Source: JAWVFM01 sp963823245 (GTDB taxonomy: Bacteria > Actinomycetota > Thermoleophilia > Solirubrobacterales > 70-9). Taken from it: a DNA stretch of 64,000 bases. Below, one piece after another: positions 58,800 through 64,000 of the stretch (position 1 is the stretch's first letter; each line of letters opens with the position of its first letter). The notes below the pieces were generated by a model that saw only the letters and a list, made by a program, of their open reading frames with translations, was not told the origin of the DNA and did not search any database. A program made the position numbers and the translations under genes. The DNA lies in assembly GCA_963823245.1 (NCBI GenBank), contig CAWGKQ010000007.1:124001-188000 (forward strand), written 5' to 3'.

Positions 58800-59090
58800 C
58801 TAGCCCCCGTTGCGCTCGACTGGAAGCCCTGCCGCTTCCCAACCAATCCAACCGTCGGCGATTTCCGCCGCGCCACGCCAGCGCGTCAGCTTCGAGCGGT
58901 TAGCGTGCTGACAGAGATAGATCGTTCCAGCGGTGTTCGGCCAGAGAACGTGGCGCAGGAGCGAGACTCGCCTCGCGCCGGGCGGCCAGCCGTGACGGCG
59001 GCGTTCGCCCTCCGTCCTCAGGTCGAGGATCTGGGCCCCGCGGGACCGCACCGCCTCCCAGGCCTCATTTGCGCTCACCCCTCGTCCCAT
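58800..59090 (-). CDS. Rhodanese-like domain protein
   Basis: The 96-aa protein is a single rhodanese domain: NEAWEAVRSRGAQILDLRTE at the start, the CDC25/rhodanese strand RHGWPPGARRVSLLRH, and the active-site loop TIYLCQHANRSKLTRW with the catalytic Cys. Such enzymes carry sulfane sulfur as a persulfide. It is the last gene of the minus-strand cluster led by an ArsR regulator, with 21 bases to the AhpD-like gene. Confidence 0.78.
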   Translation of the reverse strand: MGRGVSANEAWEAVRSRGAQILDLRTEGERRRHGWPPGARRVSLLRHVLWPNTAGTIYLCQHANRSKLTRWRGAAEIADGWIGWEAAGLPVERNGG

Positions 59091-59111
59091 CGCGCCAAGC
59101 GCCGCGGCCCT

Positions 59112-59606
59112 TCAACCCCGGCGTCGCAGACGACCACAGACAGCCTCAGTCGTGCTCACCGAGAGGTTCGCCAGTCCGATGGCCCGCGCGACCGCCTCGA
59201 CCCCAGCGATCTCCTCCTCGCTGAGATGCTCGGCCGCGGCGATGACGATCGCCTCCGGCGGTGGGGAACGAAAGCGCCGCTCGGCAAGTGCCGCCGCGTA
59301 AACGACGGCGACTCGGCTGCGATCGTCGAGCGTCGCCATATCGCCGAGACCGATCGCGGCTAGCTCTTCGGCGGAGACACCAGCGCGGATCGCCCAGCGC
59401 TCGTGAACGCGGGTGCAGCCGCGGCAGGCATTCACCCGGCTCACGGCGACCATCACACGCTCCCGAAGCTCGGGGTCGAGGCGGCCGCCGAGATAAACGG
59501 CGGCAAGCGGATGGGCGCGGCGCAGGACCGCGGCGACGTCGCTCACGGCTTCGCGGGCGGACCCAAAGGTGCGGGGATGCGGAAGCGGCGGAGCGCTGGC
59601 GGACAA
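59112..59606 (-). CDS. AhpD/carboxymuconolactone decarboxylase-like protein
   Basis: The 164-aa protein has the AhpD fold with the redox motif in VNACRGCTRVHERWAIRAG (Cys-x2-Cys-x3-His) and a preceding ELRERVMVAVSRVNAC helix. AhpD-like proteins act as thiol-dependent peroxidases or reductants. The start TTG at 59606 lies 5 bases beyond the stop of the TM-Usp gene. The second half (AIVIAAAEHLSEEEIAGVEA) is also helical. Confidence 0.82.
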   Translation of the reverse strand: MSASAPPLPHPRTFGSAREAVSDVAAVLRRAHPLAAVYLGGRLDPELRERVMVAVSRVNACRGCTRVHERWAIRAGVSAEELAAIGLGDMATLDDRSRVAVVYAAALAERRFRSPPPEAIVIAAAEHLSEEEIAGVEAVARAIGLANLSVSTTEAVCGRLRRRG

Positions 59607-59611
59607 TCGTC

Positions 59612-60268
59612 TCAGCCCACCGAGGGGCTGACCTCGGTCACCGGCAGCCCGGCCTCGGCTCGGACGCGCTCGGCGAGCCCGGCCGCAGGCTCCCACTTCG
59701 TCTCACGCCCGGGAAGCATCACGACTTCGTTCGGCGGGAACGCTCGGAGGCCATCGCGCAGCGCATTGATCGGCTCTGAGATTTCCGCCCGCCCCCTGGC
59801 ACGCACCCCGGCGTCGCGGAGCGTCGCCAGGGCGGCATCGACCCGCTTTCTCGCCGCATCGAGCTCTTGATCGACGTCGCCCGCGAGACCACGCAATCGC
59901 GAGGTCGCGACCACTGGGGCAACGATCATTACCTCGGTCGCTGCGCGCTCCTCGCGTCGGCACACCTCACGACAGAGCGCCGGGTCCTCGAGCCCTTGGT
60001 TCGCGATCACCAAGACCCGGTGCACGGACGCGTCGCTCTGGTTGGTCAGGCCGAGCGGGGCTGGCGGTTGCCCGCGTTCCCGAATCGCGAAGAAGAGCAT
60101 CGGTAGCCACACCGCGACACCGACGACGATGCCCGCGAGCGGCCCGGCGACGCGAAAGACCGCGAGGCTGATCGCCAGGACCGCGAAGGTGTAAAGCGTC
60201 GCTGTGATTCCGACCAAGTCCGATTGCAGCCAGCGGCTTTGGCCGACTCGGCCGATCGTGCCTTTCAC
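59612..60268 (-). CDS. Membrane protein with Usp-like C-terminal domain
   Basis: The 218-aa protein has two hydrophobic segments (about 19-40 and 43-62), a hinge with RERGQPPAP, and then a Rossmann-type domain: VHRVLVIANQGLEDPALCRE, VMIVAPVVATSRLRGLAGDV, a long helix and NEVVMLPGRET. It has the same layout as the product of 31675. The GTG start and the MMPL stop overlap by 4 bases (GTGA). It may sense or bind a small ligand at the membrane. Confidence 0.68.
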   Translation of the reverse strand: MKGTIGRVGQSRWLQSDLVGITATLYTFAVLAISLAVFRVAGPLAGIVVGVAVWLPMLFFAIRERGQPPAPLGLTNQSDASVHRVLVIANQGLEDPALCREVCRREERAATEVMIVAPVVATSRLRGLAGDVDQELDAARKRVDAALATLRDAGVRARGRAEISEPINALRDGLRAFPPNEVVMLPGRETKWEPAAGLAERVRAEAGLPVTEVSPSVG

Positions 60269-62460
60269 CTGGTCACCCGCGGGATCGCTGGGGTCTTCGA
60301 CGGCGTGATGCCCGTGGAGCCGTCGGCTTGCGGCGGCATCGCCTTCGGCGCAGCGCCGTGGCCGAAGCGGACATCGGGCAGGATCCGGTCGAGCCACCGC
60401 GGCAGATACCAGGCGGCGCGCCCGGTGAGGCGAAGGAAGACCGGCACCAGCAGCAGGCGGACGAGGAAGGCGTCGAGCAGCACCGCGATTCCGAGGATCA
60501 CCCCCATCTCCTTCGGTGGCAGCGGCCCGGAGAGGGCGAAGGTGAAGAAGACTGCGACCATCACGGCGCCGGCGGCGAGGATCACGCGCCCGGAGTGGGC
60601 CAACCCGCCGACCATCGCCTCCTTCGCGTCACCGGTGCGGTCCCAGTGCTCCTTGGCCGCCGAGAGCAGGAACACCGTGTAGTCCATCGAGATCGCGAAG
60701 ATCATCGCGAAGAAGAACACGGGTCCCCAGGCGTCGAGGAAGCCCTGGGACTGGAACCCGAGCAGGGAGTGCAGGGCGCCGTCCTGGAAGATCCACTTGG
60801 CGACACCGAATGCGGCCCCGGTCGCCAGCAGGCTGGTGACGACCCCGGCGGCCGCGATCAGCGGCGCCTGCAGGGCGATCAGCAAGAGCAGGAACCCGAG
60901 GCCGAGGACGACGCCGATGACGAGCGGCGTCTTGGCCGCCAGCGCCTGCTCGAGATCGTGGTTCTCGGCAACCGCGCCGCCGATCAGGGTGCCCGGCGGC
61001 AGCTCGGCCCGGAGTCGATCGATAGTCGTGCCGACGGCCGGACTCGAGGGATCCTGCCTAGGAATCGCGTCGATCAGCGCCAGGTTGCCGGCTCCTGACT
61101 GAGGGGGAAGGACCTGTGCGATCCCGGGATCGCGGCCCGCGGCGCCGGCCGCCGCCGCGGCTCGGCTGGCCGGCGCGACGATCTGCAGCGGCCCCGTCGC
61201 CCCCGGCCCGAGCGCGGCCTGGACCTGCTGGTACCCGATTCGCGACGAGTCCGAGGGCGGCACGACCTTGATCGAGGGCATCGCCGTTCGAAGCTGTATC
61301 ACCGGGAAGATGAGGATCAACAGGACGATTAGAGCCGGGATGCCATAGGCGAGGGGACGGCGCCAAAGCCGCTCGCCCCAGGCTGCGAAGCGCGTCGATC
61401 GGTGCTCGCCGGAGTGCACCCAGGGCAATGACACCTTGTCGACCCTGGGCCCGAGTCGGGCAAGAACGGCCGGGAGTAGGGTCAGGGTCGCCGCGAGGAC
61501 GAAGAGGACGGCCACCATGATTCCGAGGCTCATCGAGCGAAAGGCCGGGCTGGGGACGAGCATCACCGCGGTGAGTGAGATCAGGACCGTCAAGCCCGAG
61601 AAGAGGACCGCCTTGCCCGCCGTGTCCATGGTCTGGGCGGTCGCCTCAAGCGGGTCCAGCTTCGAGCCGAAGAAGGCGCCGCGGAAGCGGTAGACGATGA
61701 ACAGCGCGTAGTCGATTCCAAGCGCCAGCGCGAACATGAGCGCGAAGTTCATCGCCCAGATCGAGATCGGCAGCACCTGAGTGCCGAGGTACAGCGACCC
61801 TGCGGCGGCGAGCAGGCCCACCATCGTCAGCATCAACGGCAGCCCGGCCGCAACCAGCGATCCGAAGGCAAGCACCATGATCGCCAGGGTCACCGGCCAG
61901 GAGATGAACTCCGAACGCAGCATCGCGCTCTTGTTGGCGGCGTTGAAATCCGACCACATTCCGGGCGCTCCGGTGAGGTGGACCTGGACGCCGGCGCGGC
62001 CGAGGGCGCCGAGGGGGGCCTTGAGCGAGTCAGCGGCTCGGACCATCGCGTTCGAGTCGCGCGCCGCGCCGGCCTGCACGATCGCGGTGTGGCCGTCGGC
62101 GGAGATCGAGGCGCCCGGCCGCGGCGCGACGACGGTGCTGACCGCTCCATTGGCCGCCAGTCGCCGCTCAACGCGGCCCACGACCGAGCGGAACGCCGGA
62201 TCGCCGAAGCTCCTCGTCGGCGAATACACGACGGTCATCAGCCCATAGCTGGAGAGGCCGCGGAAGTTCCGGTCGATGAGGTTCCGCGCCTGAACGGATT
62301 GCGAACCGGTCGTCTCCCATCCTGCGCCCGAGAGGGCCTGCTCAACGCGAGGCGCGAAGACACCGAGGCCCACCGCAACGACCAACCAGGCGACGAGGAC
62401 AACGCGGAAGTGCGTCGCCGTGTAGCGGCCCAGTCTTCCGACCGGCCCGACCGACGTCAT
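60265..62460 (-). CDS. MMPL/RND family transporter
   Basis: The 731-aa protein has the 12-helix MMPL layout with two large outer loops. Each half carries the proton-relay motif: ALGIDYALFIVYRFR and FAISMDYTVFLLSAAKEHWD (Gly/Ser-x-Asp-Tyr). GLTVLISLTAVML and MFALALGID are typical membrane segments. MMPL proteins export lipids or hydrophobic compounds. Its ATG overlaps by 4 bases the stop of the DUF2892 gene. Confidence 0.92.
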   Translation of the reverse strand: MTSVGPVGRLGRYTATHFRVVLVAWLVVAVGLGVFAPRVEQALSGAGWETTGSQSVQARNLIDRNFRGLSSYGLMTVVYSPTRSFGDPAFRSVVGRVERRLAANGAVSTVVAPRPGASISADGHTAIVQAGAARDSNAMVRAADSLKAPLGALGRAGVQVHLTGAPGMWSDFNAANKSAMLRSEFISWPVTLAIMVLAFGSLVAAGLPLMLTMVGLLAAAGSLYLGTQVLPISIWAMNFALMFALALGIDYALFIVYRFRGAFFGSKLDPLEATAQTMDTAGKAVLFSGLTVLISLTAVMLVPSPAFRSMSLGIMVAVLFVLAATLTLLPAVLARLGPRVDKVSLPWVHSGEHRSTRFAAWGERLWRRPLAYGIPALIVLLILIFPVIQLRTAMPSIKVVPPSDSSRIGYQQVQAALGPGATGPLQIVAPASRAAAAAGAAGRDPGIAQVLPPQSGAGNLALIDAIPRQDPSSPAVGTTIDRLRAELPPGTLIGGAVAENHDLEQALAAKTPLVIGVVLGLGFLLLLIALQAPLIAAAGVVTSLLATGAAFGVAKWIFQDGALHSLLGFQSQGFLDAWGPVFFFAMIFAISMDYTVFLLSAAKEHWDRTGDAKEAMVGGLAHSGRVILAAGAVMVAVFFTFALSGPLPPKEMGVILGIAVLLDAFLVRLLLVPVFLRLTGRAAWYLPRWLDRILPDVRFGHGAAPKAMPPQADGSTGITPSKTPAIPRVTR

Positions 62461-62699
62461 CGCGTTTCAGGATCCGGATAGACCGCCGAGCTCAGACCGA
62501 CGGTGCGCTTCAGCACCAGCGAGGCCGGGCAGGCTCCCACCACCACGTACAGCCACTGGTTGACGCCGACGAAGGCCGTGAGCAGCAGAAACCAGGGTGA
62601 AACCAATGCAGCCAGGGCGGCGCTGATCAAGGTCATGCTGCCCGCGAGCGCGAAGAGCACTCTCTCCAGGGGCCAGCGGTGGCTGGAGGAACAGGCCAT
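62457..62699 (-). CDS. DUF2892 (YgaP-type membrane domain) protein
   Basis: The 80-aa protein has two hydrophobic segments (VLFALAGSMTLISAALAAL and PWFLLLTAFVGVNQWLYVVV) followed by GACPASLVLKRTVGL, with the CP-x4-L ending typical of DUF2892 proteins and of the membrane part of YgaP rhodanese. The ATG at 62699 lies 1 base after the ArsR stop. A soluble rhodanese in the same cluster may work with it. Confidence 0.87.
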   Translation of the reverse strand: MACSSSHRWPLERVLFALAGSMTLISAALAALVSPWFLLLTAFVGVNQWLYVVVGACPASLVLKRTVGLSSAVYPDPETR

Positions 62700-62700
62700 C

Positions 62701-63060
62701 TCAGCCACTCCCCTGGAGCAAGCTGTCGAGCTCGTCGAGCTGCCGGCGCAGGCCGCCGCAGACCTCCTCGCAAAGGGTGAAAACAGCCGGGTCGGCGATC
62801 GAGTACAGGGAGAAGTTGCCCTCCTTGCGGCGGTCAACGACGCCGGCACGCAGAAGCACCCCAAGATGCTTGGAGACGTTCTGCTGTGAGCCACCGGTTG
62901 CCTCTCGCAGCTCCCTGACGCTGGCCTCGCCGTCGCGCAGCACATCGAGCAGATTGATTCGCATCGGCTCGCTCAGCACCCGGAAGCGTTCGGCGATGAC
63001 CTCCACGAGCGCCGGAGGAAGCGGATGCGGCACCACGGATTGGCGGGTGATAGCTGTCAT
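62701..63060 (-). CDS. ArsR/SmtB family transcription regulator
   Basis: The 119-aa protein is a winged helix of the ArsR type: RFRVLSEPMRINLLDVLRDG, the recognition helix GGSQQNVSKHLGVLLRAGVV, and the wing KEGNFSLYSIA. Cys residues occur in FTLCEEVCGGL (Cys-x3-Cys) in the C-terminal helix, which could form a disulfide or persulfide switch as in SqrR/BigR, or bind metal. It heads the minus-strand operon and is divergent from osmC. Confidence 0.9.
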   Translation of the reverse strand: MTAITRQSVVPHPLPPALVEVIAERFRVLSEPMRINLLDVLRDGEASVRELREATGGSQQNVSKHLGVLLRAGVVDRRKEGNFSLYSIADPAVFTLCEEVCGGLRRQLDELDSLLQGSG

Positions 63061-63074
63061 CGGTCGAAGAACAA

Positions 63075-63100
63075 TAGCACAACTAATCCGTTGTGTGCTA
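63075..63100. promoter_or_regulatory. Operator-like inverted repeat between arsR and osmC
   Basis: TAGCACA (63075-63081) and TGTGCTA (63094-63100) are perfect 7-bp arms separated by 12 bases. It sits 15 bases before both gene starts on either side, in the only AT-rich part of the region. An ArsR dimer site here could control both genes. Confidence 0.65.
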
Positions 63101-63115
63101 GTTTAGTTGACGGTT

Positions 63116-63553
63116 ATGGCATTCACCGCAACAGCGCGTTGCTTAGGCAACACACTCGAGCACGAGGTCAATGTCAACGGCCGCCACACCCTCATCACCG
63201 ATGAGCCGGCCTCCCTTGGTGGCACCGACGCCGGGCCGGCCCCGCACGAGCTCCTCGCCGCCGCCCTTGCCTCGTGCGTTTCGACGATGGTCGCGATGTA
63301 CGCCGGGCGACGTGGCTGGGACATCGGGGAGCTCTCGGTCGACGTCGACTACGAGAACGAGGTGACCCCGCGCCGTTTCGAGATCGCGATCCACCTTCCG
63401 GGCGAGCTCACGGCCGAGCAGGTCCGCCGCCTCGAACGTGTGGCCGAAACCTGCCCGATCCGCCAGGCGCTAGAGGGCGAGTTTGTCTTCGAAGAGCGCG
63501 TGCTTGCCTTACGGCCTGTGGCCTACGCCGCTGGCGGGCCCCCAGCCGCTTGA
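63116..63553 (+). CDS. OsmC family peroxide/persulfide-reducing protein
   Basis: The 145-aa protein is of the OsmC/YhfA group: GGTDAGPAPHELLAAALASC with the first catalytic Cys, and ERVAETCPIRQALEGEF with the second. These Cys reduce organic hydroperoxides or persulfides. The ATG at 63116 fits the first strand; the TTG at 63107 is the alternative. It is divergent from the ArsR operon and shares its operator region. Confidence 0.9.
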   Translation: MAFTATARCLGNTLEHEVNVNGRHTLITDEPASLGGTDAGPAPHELLAAALASCVSTMVAMYAGRRGWDIGELSVDVDYENEVTPRRFEIAIHLPGELTAEQVRRLERVAETCPIRQALEGEFVFEERVLALRPVAYAAGGPPAA

Positions 63554-63681
63554 TTGGGCAGAAAGTCAGATCTTCTGCGCCGATCCGGGCGCTGATGAAG
63601 GAGCGGTATGTGAGTGAAGCGACCGTCCACCGGTGGTTAGCAAGGGCCGTCGCGGAAGGATTCCTGAAAGAGAAGGAACGA

Positions 63682-64000
63682 ATGAGAGGGCACATCCGCA
63701 AGCGCGGCAGCAAGTGGGCCGTCGTCGTCGACGTCGGCTACGACGAGAACGGCAAACGCCGCCAGCGCTGGCACTCAGGCTTCGCCCGCCAAAAGGACGC
63801 CGAGCGAGCGCTGACCGAAATCCTCGGCCGGCTCGAAAGCGGCACCTATGTCGAGCCGGCAAAGCTGACGTACGCCGAGTATCTGCGCGCGCGCTGGCTG
63901 CCCGCGCGCGAACCGAGTCTCCGCCCGATCACCTACGACGGGTACGCGCGCAACGTCGAGCGCCACATCATCCCGGCGCTCGGCGCCGTCCGGCTGCAGC
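63682..64000 (+). CDS. Tyrosine-type integrase, N-terminal part, cut by window edge
   Basis: The frame from ATG 63682 codes MRGHIRKRGSKWAVVVDVGY, an Arm-type DNA-binding domain, then QRWHSGFARQKDAERALTEI and a core-binding domain (RPITYDGYARNVERHIIPAL) before the window ends. Phage and ICE integrases of actinobacteria look like this. In frame upstream, from 63595, is MKERYVSEATVHRWLARAVA, a possible helix-turn-helix that may be part of the gene. Catalytic residues lie outside the window. Confidence 0.85.
   Translation, partial: MRGHIRKRGSKWAVVVDVGYDENGKRRQRWHSGFARQKDAERALTEILGRLESGTYVEPAKLTYAEYLRARWLPAREPSLRPITYDGYARNVERHIIPALGAVRLQ

Noticed and set aside
58515..59363. 282-codon plus-strand frame
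   Set aside because: Lies over the rhodanese gene and a stretch without coding features; no domain recognised.
1..64000. tRNA, rRNA and CRISPR array
   Set aside because: No cloverleaf with a TTC-loop and acceptor pairing, no rRNA-like blocks and no regularly spaced repeats were seen by eye; a covariance search could still find a tRNA.

Overview
This is a 64 kb high-GC window whose gene content points to an actinobacterium, most likely of the Thermoleophilia/Solirubrobacterales type. That placement is an inference from gene families (DUF6766, DUF6328 and DUF4235 proteins, a ydaO-type c-di-AMP riboswitch in front of a cell-wall hydrolase, many SDR, P450, alpha/beta-hydrolase and MFS genes), frequent GTG starts and 4-bp stop/start overlaps. 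No rRNA, tRNA or CRISPR array was recognised.

Layout. 0-12 kb holds catabolic and secreted functions: a flavodoxin-like protein, a secreted CocE-type hydrolase, an SDR, an MFS pump, a class III-like alcohol dehydrogenase, then a tight run of citryl-CoA-lyase-like protein, PaaK-like CoA ligase, VOC protein and GST. 12-14 kb is cell wall: the riboswitch and its secreted NlpC/P60-like enzyme, then a coiled-coil LytM-like protein that has lost catalytic residues. 14-29 kb mixes an amidase with a tiny GatC-like partner, a P450, an ECF sigma factor fused to an anti-sigma-like zinc motif and a low-complexity tail, a glycosyltransferase, an exonuclease, transporters, hydrolases and a K+ channel. At 28.6-29.1 kb two unrelated gene pieces (DUF445 and Abi-alpha) are joined.

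29-44 kb is a general-stress region. It contains CsbD, RlmN, two STAS proteins, cyclophilin, an Fe/Mn superoxide dismutase, a sigma-70 factor with a clear TTGACA/TATACT promoter, a large GAF/PAS/PP2C phosphatase, an RsbW-like kinase and a SigF/SigB-type sigma factor. Candidate GTTT-N14-16-GGGTA promoters precede rsbW, sigF, yihY and a uspA gene, with a weaker variant at csbD. This suggests a partner-switching circuit with its own regulon nearby.

44.9-58.5 kb is damaged. A subtilase, an AbiEi/DUF559-type protein, a flavin monooxygenase, a TetR regulator, an MpaB-like oxygenase, a cupin, a quinone reductase and others are interrupted by single-base indels or truncated, while PTE, UspA, TadA, an FAD hydroxylase and a CDF transporter are intact. 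The damage may be real decay or a low-quality stretch of assembly; the sequence alone cannot decide.

58.8-63.6 kb is a compact operon (ArsR, DUF2892, MMPL, TM-Usp, AhpD-like) with a downstream rhodanese and a divergent OsmC, a set of families common in sulfide/persulfide and peroxide defence. The window ends inside a tyrosine integrase, so a mobile element may begin there.
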